DNA of 58,241 bases from a bacterium (GCA_035370465.1 DAOOVW010000001.1:1-58241); one strand, 5' to 3'. Positions 25,829 through 34,602 are shown, numbered from the stretch's first letter. Notes: a model not told the origin generated them from the sequence alone. Program-made: numbers and translations.

Positions 25829-26616
25829 GTAAAATAAAAATTATTGTATGTGGTGCAAGAGGTAAAATGGGTAGTTTAATTTTGAAACTTGCAGGTGAAA
25901 AAGAAAATTTTGAAGTCACTGGTATTGTTGAAAACAAAAATCATCCTGATATTGGGGAAAAAATTGATAATTATATTCTTTCAGATAATCTTTCAAATAT
26001 CTCTACTGGAAAAGAAATAGTTATTGATTTTACAGTTTCAACTGCAACAAAAGAATTTTTAAAAGTATGTGAAAATAAAGGTAATCCTATTGTTATTGGA
26101 ACAACAGGACTTTCTGAAAAACAACTAAATTCAATTAAAAACGCCGGGAAAAAAATCCCAGTTTTCTTTTCTCCCAATATGTCTCTTGGAGTTAATCTTT
26201 TTTTAAAAATAATAGAATTTTCATCTTCTCTTTTTAAAAACTATGAAGTGGAAATAAAAGAAATACATCACCATTTTAAAAAAGATGCTCCAAGTGGAAC
26301 TGCAAAAAAAATTGCAGAAATAATATGTGAGAAAACAGGAAGAAATTTTAAAGAAGATATAAAATATGGTAGAAATGGATTGACTGGCGAAAGAAAATTT
26401 GAAGAAATTGGGATGCATTCTTTACGACTTGGTGATATTGTCGGTGAACATTATGTTTACTGGGGTGGAAAAGGCGAAATTATTGAGTTTTCACATAGGT
26501 GTTATAATAGAGAAAATTTTGCCGAAGGATCATTAATTGCTGCGGAATTTTTAAGTAAAAAAGAAAAGGGGTTTTATACAATGGATGATTTATTGAAGGA
26601 GGTATTTAATGTTTGA
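25825..26616 (+). CDS. dapB: 4-hydroxy-tetrahydrodipicolinate reductase
   Basis: A 263-aa NAD(P)H reductase of the lysine/diaminopimelate pathway. It has VCGARGKMGSLIL, IGTTGLSEKQL, the signature HHHFKKDAPSGTA and GERKFEEIGMHSLR. The last nine codons contain AAGGAGG and an ATG overlapping its own stop (ATGTTTGA at 26609-26616). That ATG would be an ideal start for a coupled downstream gene, but the next gene is on the other strand. The same 28 bases recur at the start of dapL 8 kb away. Confidence 0.94.
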   Translation: MSKIKIIVCGARGKMGSLILKLAGEKENFEVTGIVENKNHPDIGEKIDNYILSDNLSNISTGKEIVIDFTVSTATKEFLKVCENKGNPIVIGTTGLSEKQLNSIKNAGKKIPVFFSPNMSLGVNLFLKIIEFSSSLFKNYEVEIKEIHHHFKKDAPSGTAKKIAEIICEKTGRNFKEDIKYGRNGLTGERKFEEIGMHSLRLGDIVGEHYVYWGGKGEIIEFSHRCYNRENFAEGSLIAAEFLSKKEKGFYTMDDLLKEVFNV

Positions 26617-26619
26617 TAT
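26592..26619 (+). repeat. left copy of a 28-bp perfect direct repeat flanking the pho/pst block
   Basis: These 28 bases cover the last codons and stop of dapB, including AAGGAGG and ATGTTTGATAT. They are identical to 34667-34694, which carries the ribosome binding site and first codons of dapL. Flanking bases differ on both sides (T versus A on the left, T versus A on the right), so the boundaries are sharp. Confidence 0.95.
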
Positions 26620-26634
26620 TGAAGATATAATTTC

Positions 26635-27288
26635 CTATTCTTCAAAATGATGTTTTATAATTTTCCCTTCTTCTATGAAAATAACATCTTCACAAAAATT
26701 TGTTGACATATCTGCAATTCTTTCAAGTGACCTTGAAATTCTTATAAGATGGATTGACCTTTCAATAGTTGAAGAATCTTGGAGCATATAAGTAAGTAAT
26801 TCTCTAATAATTTGTTCATTTAAAGCATCAACAATATCATCTCTTTTACATATTTCTCTTGCTAATTTTGTATCTCCATTTATAAAAGACAAAACACTTT
26901 CTTTTAACATATTAGAAACAATCTCACTCATTTTTGGTAAATCAATAAGTTTTTTCACAAAAGGTCTTTCAATAAGGAACAATGCACTTTCAGAGATATT
27001 AACTGCTGTATCACCAACTCTTTCAAGGTCATTATTCATTTTTAAAATCATTACAATTGTTCTTAAATCCTTTGCAACTGGTTGAAATCTTGCTATTGTT
27101 TCAACACAAAATCCATCAATTTCTACTTCTGCCATATTTGCTTTATTTTCAAGTGTATCAATAACTTCAGAAAGATACTCTTTTTTTCTTTCAATAAGAC
27201 CTTGCATACTTTTTCTTACCATTTCTTCTGCAAGTAAAGAAAAATCAATTATTTTTTCTTTAAGTTTTTGCATTCTTTCTTCAATCAT
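26635..27288 (-). CDS. phoU: phosphate signalling regulator PhoU
   Basis: A 217-aa helical-bundle protein with two PhoU repeats, each with a metal-binding E-x-x-x-D-type stretch (NDLERVGDTAVNISE; RSLERIADMSTNFCED). It links the Pst transporter to the PhoR kinase and represses the regulon when phosphate is plentiful. A GGAG lies 9 bases before the start at 27288. It is the last gene of the pst operon, 13 bases after pstB. Confidence 0.94.
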   Translation of the reverse strand: MIEERMQKLKEKIIDFSLLAEEMVRKSMQGLIERKKEYLSEVIDTLENKANMAEVEIDGFCVETIARFQPVAKDLRTIVMILKMNNDLERVGDTAVNISESALFLIERPFVKKLIDLPKMSEIVSNMLKESVLSFINGDTKLAREICKRDDIVDALNEQIIRELLTYMLQDSSTIERSIHLIRISRSLERIADMSTNFCEDVIFIEEGKIIKHHFEE

Positions 27289-27301
27289 TTTTTTCTCCTA
27301 T

Positions 27302-28051
27302 TTATCCAAACTTACCTATCAAATACTCCTCTGTTTTTTTATTAGAGGGAGCAGTAAATATTTTATCTGTTTTACCAAATTCAATCAATTCTCCTAAATA
27401 CAAAAAAGCAGTATAATCAGAAATTCTTGCTGCTTGTTGCATATTATGAGTTACAATTACAATTGTATATTTTTCTTTCAATTTTTCTATTAACTCCTCT
27501 ATTTTTAGAGTTGCTATTGGGTCTAAACTTGCACAGGGTTCATCAAAAAGTATTACTTCTGGTTCAATTGCTATAGTTCTTGCAATACATAATCTCTGTT
27601 TCTGTCCTCCTGATAAATCCAGAGCATTTTTACCTAAATCATTTTTTACTTCATCCCATAAAGCAGCATCTTTCAATGCTGTCTCAACTTTTAAATAAAG
27701 GTCATTTTTATTTTTGAACATTTTATGAATTTTAAGGCCATAAGCAACATTTTCAAATATGGATTTTGGGAAAGGATTGGGTAGTTGAAAAACCATACCT
27801 ACTCTTTTCCGTAAAACAACCTCATCCATACTATAAATATCTTCTCCATCTAACAGTACTTCTCCTTCTACTTTTGCTGAATCAACCAAATCAAGCATTC
27901 TGTTAATTGTTTTTATAAAAGTTGATTTTCCACAACCAGAAGGACCTATAATTGCAGTAACTTTATTTTTTTCAATATCAAAACTTACATTTTTCAATAC
28001 ATGTAGATTTGAATATCTAACATTTAGATTTTTTATAACTATTTTTACCAT
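27302..28051 (-). CDS. pstB: phosphate ABC transporter ATP-binding protein
   Basis: A 249-aa ABC ATPase driving phosphate import. Walker A is GPSGCGKST, signature LSGGQKQRL, Walker B VILFDEP; MVFQLPNPFPKSIFENVAYG is specific to PstB. Overlaps pstA by 7 bases. Inner face of the cytoplasmic membrane. Confidence 0.96.
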   Translation of the reverse strand: MVKIVIKNLNVRYSNLHVLKNVSFDIEKNKVTAIIGPSGCGKSTFIKTINRMLDLVDSAKVEGEVLLDGEDIYSMDEVVLRKRVGMVFQLPNPFPKSIFENVAYGLKIHKMFKNKNDLYLKVETALKDAALWDEVKNDLGKNALDLSGGQKQRLCIARTIAIEPEVILFDEPCASLDPIATLKIEELIEKLKEKYTIVIVTHNMQQAARISDYTAFLYLGELIEFGKTDKIFTAPSNKKTEEYLIGKFG

Positions 28052-28893
28052 TTTTTCTTTCCTCTTGTTTTAATTCTTAAAAAAATTGCAATAGAATTCA
28101 TTCCTAAAACCAGAAATAAGAGTACTAAAGCAGTTCCATAAGCAATTGGAACTTGAAATTCTGGCTGTGTTCCTTCTGTCATTAAACCATAAATATGATA
28201 CGGTAATGCTTGAACTTCATCAAATATAGATTTAGGTAATTTATTTATATAAAAAGTAACTGCTGTAAACAAAATAGGGGCTGTTTCTCCTGCTGCTCTA
28301 CCAATTGATAAAATAGCACCTGTTAAAATTCCACTTATTGAATTAGGTAAAACAATATTTTTAATTGTTTGCCATTTTCTTGCTCCCAGTGAAAAAGATG
28401 CTTCTCTGAAACTTTGAGGAACTGATTTTAATGCTTCCTCTGTTGACATTATAATTGTAGGTAATGTTAATATCCCTAATGTTAAACCACCCGATAAAAT
28501 AGAAACACCAAACTTAAAAAGTTTAACAAATACAGCAAAACCAAAAAGTCCAAAAATAATAGAAGGAACTCCTGCTAAATTATTTATCCCAATTTTAATA
28601 ATTCTGACAAGATAATTATCTCTGGCATATTCTGATAAATATATACCTGCTCCAATACCTAAAATTAAGGAAAATATAATTGAAACACCTACTAAATAAA
28701 TTGTTCCTAAAATTGCGGGGAAAATTCCTCCTTTTGTCATTCCTTCTTTTGGCATACTAAAAAGAAACTCTAAATTTATTACCTTAAAACCTCTTATAAA
28801 GATAAAGAAAAAAATTAAAAAGAAAAAAATTAAAATTAAAATATTACAAATTCTAAATACCCAGAACCATAAATTTTGTTTTAATTTTTTCAT
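28045..28893 (-). CDS. pstA: phosphate ABC transporter permease PstA
   Basis: A 282-aa six-helix permease. The N-terminal helix (ILILIFFFLIFFFIFI) is followed by PstA segments GGIFPAILGTIYLVG, GVPSIIFGLFGFAVF and EALKSVPQSFREASFSLGA, the last being the coupling helix to PstB. It overlaps pstC by 4 bases and pstB by 7. Confidence 0.95.
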   Translation of the reverse strand: MKKLKQNLWFWVFRICNILILIFFFLIFFFIFIRGFKVINLEFLFSMPKEGMTKGGIFPAILGTIYLVGVSIIFSLILGIGAGIYLSEYARDNYLVRIIKIGINNLAGVPSIIFGLFGFAVFVKLFKFGVSILSGGLTLGILTLPTIIMSTEEALKSVPQSFREASFSLGARKWQTIKNIVLPNSISGILTGAILSIGRAAGETAPILFTAVTFYINKLPKSIFDEVQALPYHIYGLMTEGTQPEFQVPIAYGTALVLLFLVLGMNSIAIFLRIKTRGKKKW

Positions 28894-29765
28894 CTTACTC
28901 TCTTTTTGAATCTTTCATATAAAAAATCAGATAATATGTTAAAAAATAAAGTAATTACAAAAAGAACAATACCAAGAGAAAACAGAGCATTGTAATGAAT
29001 TCCTCCTAAAACTGCTTCTCCCATTTCAGCAGCAATTGTTGCTGTTAAAGGTCTAACTGGTTCTAAAAAAGAATGAGGGATAATTGCTGCTCCTCCTGCT
29101 ACCATTAAAACAGTCATTGTCTCTCCAATTGCTCTTGATATTCCTAATATTATTGCAGTAATTATTCCTCCACTTGATGCAGGAAGAACTACTTTAAAAA
29201 TTGTTTCTAATTTTGTTGCACCTAAGGCAAGTGATGCCTCTTTGTAATTATTTGGGACAGATGATATTGCATCATCTGCAATACTTGTAATAGTTGGAAT
29301 AGCCATAATTCCTAAAATTATAGAAGCAGTTAAAGCACATAATCCAACAGGTAAGTCAAAAATTTTCTGGATAAATGGGGCTAAAATTACTACACCAAAA
29401 AAACCATAAACAACAGAAGGTATTCCTGCTAATAGTTCAATTATTGGTTTTATGATTTCTTTTGTCGTTCTACCAGCAATTTCAGAAAGATAAATAGACG
29501 CTCCTATTCCTAATGGAATTGCCAATATTAGCGCGCCTAAGGTTACCCATAAAGAACCTAAAATTAAAGGTAGTGCACCAAAACTTGGTGGTTCATAAGT
29601 TGGATACCACTCTTTTCCAAATAAAAAGTCCTTCAATGAAACATATTTAAATAGGGGTAATCCCTCTTTGAAAAGAACTACAACTATACCTAATAAGAAA
29701 AATAATGAAAGAAACGAAAGAAAAAATAAAATATATTTAATAAAATTTTCTTTTAATTTTGTCAT
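28890..29765 (-). CDS. pstC: phosphate ABC transporter permease PstC
   Basis: A 291-aa permease partner of PstA. It has FGALPLILGSLWVTLGALI, AGIPSVVYGFFGVVIL and the coupling segment VPNNYKEASLALGATKLET. Its start lies 91 bases after pstS; the gap holds a strong hairpin, so it is probably expressed below pstS. Confidence 0.95.
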   Translation of the reverse strand: MTKLKENFIKYILFFLSFLSLFFLLGIVVVLFKEGLPLFKYVSLKDFLFGKEWYPTYEPPSFGALPLILGSLWVTLGALILAIPLGIGASIYLSEIAGRTTKEIIKPIIELLAGIPSVVYGFFGVVILAPFIQKIFDLPVGLCALTASIILGIMAIPTITSIADDAISSVPNNYKEASLALGATKLETIFKVVLPASSGGIITAIILGISRAIGETMTVLMVAGGAAIIPHSFLEPVRPLTATIAAEMGEAVLGGIHYNALFSLGIVLFVITLFFNILSDFLYERFKKRVR

Positions 29766-29806
29766 TTTTATTCCTTATATTACCATAAATAAACCTGTTA
29801 TATCAA

Positions 29807-29839
29807 ATAAACACCCCCTCAAATTGAGGGGGTGTTTAT
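29807..29839 (-). terminator. intercistronic hairpin between pstS and pstC
   Basis: A perfect 14-bp stem (arms 29807-29820 and 29826-29839, core ACACCCCCTC / GAGGGGGTGT) with a five-base loop AAATT. On the minus strand only a weakly T-rich sequence follows. Hairpins after pstS are known in other bacteria as partial terminators or 3' stabilisers that give excess phosphate-binding protein over permease. It is the strongest hairpin of this kind I found in the window. Confidence 0.75.
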
Positions 29840-29856
29840 AATAAAAAGGATATTCT

Positions 29857-30666
29857 TTATTCCAAAGGAACAAATCCTTCTTCTTTCACAATTTCCTGTC
29901 CTTTTTTTGACTTTACAAAATCAATGAAATTTTTAACCAGTCCCTTAGGTGTTCCATTTGTGTACATAAATAAAACTCTTGATATTGGATATGTTCCATT
30001 TAGAACTGTCTCTTTTGAAGGATAAATTCCATTCACTTTTACTGCTTTGACATCAGAACCCAAATAACCAAGTCCTACATATCCAATAGCACCTTCTGTT
30101 CTTTTAACAATATTTACAATTGCCTGATTTGATGCTTGCATAAGAGCATCTGGTTTTACTTTTTCATTCTTTAACACAATTTCATTAAAACACTCAAAAG
30201 TTCCTGAGGCAGTATCTCTTGAAACAACCACTATCTTCTGGTTTTCCCCACCTAATTCCTTCCAATTAGATATTTTTCCTGTGTAAATATCTTTAATTTG
30301 AGAAAGAGTTAAATCACTAATAGGATTAGATGGATTGACAATTACTGAAATTGCATCGTTAGCAATTACATTTGCTTTAGGGTCTATACCTTTTGATATT
30401 GCAGTTTTTAATTCCTCTTTTTTCATTGGTCTTGAGGAATTAGCAATATCACACACCTTATCAATCAAAGCAGAAATCCCTACTCCAGAACCACCACCTC
30501 TTACAGAAATACTTACTCCTGGATTTTCTTTAATAAATTCTTCTGCACATCTTTGGGCAACAGGAAAAACAGTAGTAGAACCCTGTAAAATTATACTTTT
30601 TTCCTGCGCGATAACAAAAGATGTTAGACATAATGTTAGAACCAGATATAAAAAAATTTTTTTCAT
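29857..30666 (-). CDS. pstS: periplasmic phosphate-binding protein PstS
   Basis: A 269-aa substrate-binding protein with signal peptide MKKIFLYLVLTLCLTSFVIA. Phosphate-binding loops GSTTVFPVAQ, RGGGSGVGI and SRDTASGTFECF are present. It hands phosphate to PstCA. AAAAGGAGG lies just upstream, inside the end of the porin gene's short 11-base gap. High expression relative to pstC is likely because of the hairpin after its stop. Confidence 0.95.
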   Translation of the reverse strand: MKKIFLYLVLTLCLTSFVIAQEKSIILQGSTTVFPVAQRCAEEFIKENPGVSISVRGGGSGVGISALIDKVCDIANSSRPMKKEELKTAISKGIDPKANVIANDAISVIVNPSNPISDLTLSQIKDIYTGKISNWKELGGENQKIVVVSRDTASGTFECFNEIVLKNEKVKPDALMQASNQAIVNIVKRTEGAIGYVGLGYLGSDVKAVKVNGIYPSKETVLNGTYPISRVLFMYTNGTPKGLVKNFIDFVKSKKGQEIVKEEGFVPLE

Positions 30667-30677
30667 TTTTCCTCCTT

Positions 30678-31874
30678 TTAAAAGTTCACTACATAATCAA
30701 TTTGAAGTGTATTTACATCACCTCTGCCTACATAATTACCTTCACCGACAATATATGTTATACCTGCAGTGGAGTTATCATTTATTGCATACTTAACCCC
30801 AAATTTATGCCCTTTTGAACCAGTTCCACCGCCATTGAAATCAGAATCATTTAAGAAAGCAGGAACACAATCTCTCTCAATATCTCTGTAGTTATAGTCA
30901 AATTCCCATGTTCCTTTTTTCTTCGCTTTCCCAACTGTAAACCCAATTTCATAGCCAGTGTCTTTATCAAATTCACTTTCAGTGTTTTTTACATAATCAG
31001 CATAAAGTTTTACAGGTACACCCTGAATTTCAAAGGGATAAAACTCAAAAACAACATCAATTGGTTTATATTCAGCAATATAATTTCCACCTATTATTGT
31101 ATTACCTGTACCTGCACTACCAGCACCTACAACACTTGCAGTTGTTCTTCCTTCAATTCCTTCTGTCATATAATAAGCAACTGCTATTTTAAAGTCCCTT
31201 GATGCAATTTTCCCTGAATATCCAACTTGAATACCTGTCATGTATGGGTCGCTTTCCCATCCACCATCTTCTTGTAATGGAAAAAATCCACCATTTATAA
31301 AAACACCAACAGGGAATTTTGTTTGAAAGGCAATACCTTCAGGAGTTATATCCCCATCCCATACAAGGTCTGTGTTAATAAAAGGATTTGAAAATTTTCC
31401 ACCAAAAATTGATATATATTTATTAAAGGAATATTTTATATATGCTTTGTCAAGCCAGATGTTTTTTGATGAAAAGACATCTTCTAATGTCTGATTTGTT
31501 GATTTTTGGTCTGATGAACCAGTTGCAACTCTTACTCCTATCTCTGTATTCTCATTTGGCTTTGTTTCAAATCCATATCTCAGTCGTATTCTTCCTCTAT
31601 GTCTATCAACAGGGTCTTTATCTTCCATTTCGTATCTTAATCTTGCATCTCCACTAAATTTCATTGTATCAAGCCATTTTGGAACTTCTCTTTCTTTTGC
31701 TTCTTCTTTTCTGACTTCTTCCTGTGTTTCTACAAGAATTGTCTGCGCTTCACCTGAAGTAAGGATTCCTTTTTCTACAAGTTTCTGTATAAGAAGGTCT
31801 ACATCAGAAGCAAAGGAACTAACTAAAAAAGATAGGAAGCATACTATCCCTGCAAGTAGTACTTTTCTTTTCAT
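30678..31874 (-). CDS. putative outer-membrane porin of the phosphate operon
   Basis: A 398-aa beta-barrel protein. ATG at 31874 follows a strong AAAGGAGG and gives a clear signal peptide (KVLLAGIVCFLSFLVSSFA). A short alpha-helical segment follows (VDLLIQKLVEKGILTSGEAQ, then EEVRKEEAKERE), then FSGDARLRYEMEDKD and repeated amphipathic strands ending in VNTLQIDYVVNF, the C-terminal Phe of outer-membrane proteins. It resembles the putative porin families of Gram-negative candidate phyla. Placement directly before pstS suggests a phosphate-starvation-induced pore, like PhoE or OprP in role. Selectivity is inferred from context only. Confidence 0.8.
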   Translation of the reverse strand: MKRKVLLAGIVCFLSFLVSSFASDVDLLIQKLVEKGILTSGEAQTILVETQEEVRKEEAKEREVPKWLDTMKFSGDARLRYEMEDKDPVDRHRGRIRLRYGFETKPNENTEIGVRVATGSSDQKSTNQTLEDVFSSKNIWLDKAYIKYSFNKYISIFGGKFSNPFINTDLVWDGDITPEGIAFQTKFPVGVFINGGFFPLQEDGGWESDPYMTGIQVGYSGKIASRDFKIAVAYYMTEGIEGRTTASVVGAGSAGTGNTIIGGNYIAEYKPIDVVFEFYPFEIQGVPVKLYADYVKNTESEFDKDTGYEIGFTVGKAKKKGTWEFDYNYRDIERDCVPAFLNDSDFNGGGTGSKGHKFGVKYAINDNSTAGITYIVGEGNYVGRGDVNTLQIDYVVNF

Positions 31875-32147
31875 TTTTCCTCCTTTTTTTGTTGTTTTTT
31901 CTAAACTTTTATTTTTATATTCATCTTTATCTAATAAACCTTCTTCTCTTGATGCCTTTTTATTTTTTTTCACCTCCTTTTTGGCATTTTTTTCAATAGA
32001 AGAAGATTTGAAGAGTTTTAAAAGCATATTTTTTATAATTTCTGGATATGTCCCGATTTTCCTTTTTGAAAGATATGAAATTGTTAATTTCAACAAAAAA
32101 GCCAGAAGTAAAATCAAAAAAAATAGAATAATTACATTTCTGCCCAT
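31875..32147 (-). other. in-frame upstream reading frame with its own start, running into the porin
   Basis: ATG at 32147 has a strong AAAGGAGG and opens a frame coding one membrane helix (NVIILFFLILLLAFLLKL), then a basic, Lys-rich stretch. It continues without a stop into the porin start 91 codons later. It overlaps the previous gene by 16 bases. An A8 run on the minus strand (31963-31970) sits just after a perfect GGAGGTG. One extra A there would create an immediate TAA, giving a 63-residue membrane peptide. So this is either a long porin isoform or a small gene whose stop was lost by an indel. Confidence 0.5.
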
Positions 32148-32485
32148 TGTGGTCCTCCTTTAATCCCTATTTTCTTATCCTCTTTTTCTGTAAATAAAAC
32201 TACATCTCCTCTTTCAGTAAGTTCAACTTTTACATTTTTCCACTCAAAATCAGGAGAAAGTTCAGTTATATAAGAAATAGTTTGCCATGGGAAAATTCTT
32301 GTTTTTATTTCGCTGGAATATATTCCAAAACTATAAGTGGGTTTTTTAAAATGGAATGTTCTACATCTCATTTTTATGTATATTTGATTTTCTTCTAATA
32401 CCTCTCCAACTGCTATGTGATTTGTTGCATCCTGATATGCCTTTTTTATTCTTACTTTCCATATTTTTCTCATTTGTTTTTCCAT
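32132..32485 (-). CDS. hypothetical protein, first gene of the Pho-box operon
   Basis: A soluble, beta-rich protein of 117 aa from ATG 32485 (113 aa from ATG 32473; TTG and GTG codons lie further up). It has YQDATNHIAVGEVLEENQIYIKMR and SSEIKTRIFPWQTISYITEL, resembling small proteins that precede outer-membrane genes in related genomes, but I cannot name a family. The Pho box and a -10-like TAAAAT lie just upstream, so its message would be almost leaderless. It probably belongs to the phosphate regulon. Confidence 0.6.
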   Translation of the reverse strand: MEKQMRKIWKVRIKKAYQDATNHIAVGEVLEENQIYIKMRCRTFHFKKPTYSFGIYSSEIKTRIFPWQTISYITELSPDFEWKNVKVELTERGDVVLFTEKEDKKIGIKGGPQWAEM

Positions 32486-32497
32486 TTTCACCAAATA

Positions 32498-32551
32498 ATT
32501 TTAATGAGAAAAAGTTAAGAAAGAGTAAAGAAATGGTAAAAATTTGGTAAA
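32498..32551 (-). promoter_or_regulatory. Pho box (four 11-bp-spaced repeats) and -10 element
   Basis: Reading the minus strand, TTTACC, TTTACC, TTTACT and TTAACT occur at exact 11-base steps (plus-strand positions 32546, 32535, 32524, 32513), each followed by a five-base AT spacer. This is the format of PhoP/PhoB operators: four direct repeats on one helical face. A -10-like TAAAAT (32503-32498) follows the last repeat, so the box would replace the -35. It should control the hypothetical-porin-pstSCAB-phoU operon. Confidence 0.8.
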
Positions 32552-32562
32552 AAATGATATAA

Positions 32563-33798
32563 CTATATAGGAAGGTTAATTATAAATTCAGTTCCAGAAC
32601 CAACCTGACTTTTAACTTCTATTTTCCCACTAAGAGAAATAACTGCATTTTTTACAATTGCCAACCCAAGACCTGTCCCACCAGTTTCTTTTGACCTTGA
32701 TTTATCAACAACATAAAATCTTTCAAAAATTCTTTCAATATCTTTTTCAGGAATTCCAATACCTGTATCTTTAATAGATATAAAAAGGTTATTTCCTAAT
32801 ACCTTACTTTTGATTGTAATTTCCCCATTGTCAGTATATTTAATAGCATTATCTATAAGATTAAATAATATACTTTCAATTAATAACCTATCTGTCATTA
32901 AACTATTTTTAATTTCCATATCTACTTTTACTTTTATTTCTTTCTCCTTTATTTTTTTTTCAAAAATCTTTACAATATCATCTGTTATCTCTTTTAAATT
33001 AACATTTTCTTTCTGAATTGCTTTTTCTTCAATATAAGAAAGACATAAAATATCATCTAATATATTTATTAATCTATCTGTGTTTTTCATTATAATTTTT
33101 ATATTCTCTTTTGTATCCCCTTCTACTTCATCATAAATTGTTTCAAGATACCCTTTAATAACTGTTAATGGTGTTTTAATTTCATGAGAAATATTTGCAA
33201 CAAGTTCTTTTTTTATATTTTTTAGTTGGTATGTCTCTGTTATATCTAAGAAATGAACAGCGACTGTGTTATCAAAAAACTTGAAAACATGACAATTAAA
33301 AATTTTATTACCAATTTCAATTTCACTTTGTCTGAATTCTTTATCATTTAATATATCTTTAATACACTCAAATAAATTATAATTATCAAAAAATTCAAGA
33401 TAATTTTTCCCAATAAATTTTTCTTCATCCCTATTTGAAAAAACAATTTTATTCTCTTTATCTATTATAAAAATAGTTGTTGGAAGAAATTTAAAAAAAG
33501 AATAAATTTTTTCTTTCATTTCTTTTATTGTTTTTTCTTTTTTCTCTATTTCTTCCATAATTTCTTCTTCTGTTTTCTGAATAAAAACTATATCTGATTC
33601 TTTTTGATAAACATCTTTTTTATACTTTCTTAGATTTTCTTTTAAATTTTTTATAGGCAGGTAATTTAAAAAAGAAATAAGAAAAATAAAAATTAAACAA
33701 ATAAATATAGGTAAAGAATAAATTTTGTTAAAAAGAATAAAAAAAATAAGTAATAATATATTTGAAATAAGTAATCGGGAAAAATAATTTTTTATCAT
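32563..33798 (-). CDS. phoR: phosphate-regulon sensor histidine kinase PhoR-like
   Basis: A 411-aa membrane kinase. Two N-terminal helices (about 9-48), a coiled coil, a PAS-like domain (about 100-190), then the H-box with phosphoacceptor His205 (ANISHEIKTPLTVIKGYLE), N-box LIDNAIKYTDNG, G1 DTGIGIPEKD and G2 GGTGLGLAI. It lacks a large extracytoplasmic sensor, as PhoR proteins that read Pst/PhoU usually do. Its start overlaps the phoB stop (ATGA). The phosphate assignment rests on the neighbouring pst genes. Confidence 0.88.
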   Translation of the reverse strand: MIKNYFSRLLISNILLLIFFILFNKIYSLPIFICLIFIFLISFLNYLPIKNLKENLRKYKKDVYQKESDIVFIQKTEEEIMEEIEKKEKTIKEMKEKIYSFFKFLPTTIFIIDKENKIVFSNRDEEKFIGKNYLEFFDNYNLFECIKDILNDKEFRQSEIEIGNKIFNCHVFKFFDNTVAVHFLDITETYQLKNIKKELVANISHEIKTPLTVIKGYLETIYDEVEGDTKENIKIIMKNTDRLINILDDILCLSYIEEKAIQKENVNLKEITDDIVKIFEKKIKEKEIKVKVDMEIKNSLMTDRLLIESILFNLIDNAIKYTDNGEITIKSKVLGNNLFISIKDTGIGIPEKDIERIFERFYVVDKSRSKETGGTGLGLAIVKNAVISLSGKIEVKSQVGSGTEFIINLPI

Positions 33799-34475
33799 TC
33801 TTCTATTTTATACCCAACTCCTCTTATTGTTTTTATATACTTACCATACTTGCCTAATTTTGCACGAAGATTGTTTATATGAACATCTATTGCTTTTTCT
33901 ATTGTAAATTTTTCCCCATCCCATAAAAGTTCTATTATCTTGTCTCTTGGAAAAACCCATGATTTTTTAGAAGCAAGGATTAAAAGTATTTTAAATTCAA
34001 CATAAGTTAGATTAATTCTCTTGTTATTAACTAAAACTTCAAATGTTTTTGGGTCAATAATAATTTCTTTCCCAATATATATCTTTTCAGTTGATAACTC
34101 CAACTTATATCTTCTTAAAACAGCCCTTATTCTTGCTAATAATTCTTTTAGAGAAAACGGTTTTGTTATATAATCATCTGCACCAATTTCAAGTCCTAAT
34201 ATTTTATCTCCTTCATCCGTTCTTGCAGTGAGCATTATGACAGGAATTTTTTCTGTTTTTGGATTTGTTTTTATGTTCTTACATACATCAATACCATCCA
34301 TATCAGGCAGCATAAGGTCAAGAAGAACAAGGTCAAACTTCTCTTTCTCTATATTTTTTAAAAAATCATTTGCGTTTGTATAAGGAAAAGGTAAAAAATT
34401 ATTTTTTTCTAAATACTTTTTCATAAGATTTAAAATATCAATTTCATCTTCAACTATTGCTATTCTTTCATTCAT
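33795..34475 (-). CDS. phoB: phosphate-regulon response regulator PhoB-like
   Basis: A 226-aa OmpR-family regulator. The receiver domain has the acidic pair ED, phosphoacceptor Asp53 (LVLLDLMLPDMDG) and the TKPFSLKEL Lys. The winged-helix domain carries KAIDVHINNLRAKLGKYGKYI and ends TIRGVGYKIEE. It should bind the four-repeat Pho box about 1.3 kb downstream. First gene of the minus block, divergent from dapL. Confidence 0.9.
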   Translation of the reverse strand: MNERIAIVEDEIDILNLMKKYLEKNNFLPFPYTNANDFLKNIEKEKFDLVLLDLMLPDMDGIDVCKNIKTNPKTEKIPVIMLTARTDEGDKILGLEIGADDYITKPFSLKELLARIRAVLRRYKLELSTEKIYIGKEIIIDPKTFEVLVNNKRINLTYVEFKILLILASKKSWVFPRDKIIELLWDGEKFTIEKAIDVHINNLRAKLGKYGKYIKTIRGVGYKIEE

Positions 34476-34602
34476 ATTTGTTTTCTCTATATCAGTTTTC
34501 TAATTCCTATATTTTGGTTTATATCTTTATAGTACAGTTTGAAAAGTTATCCCTTTTATTTATTATCTTATAATATAAATTATAAAACATCTAATTTTCT
34601 TA

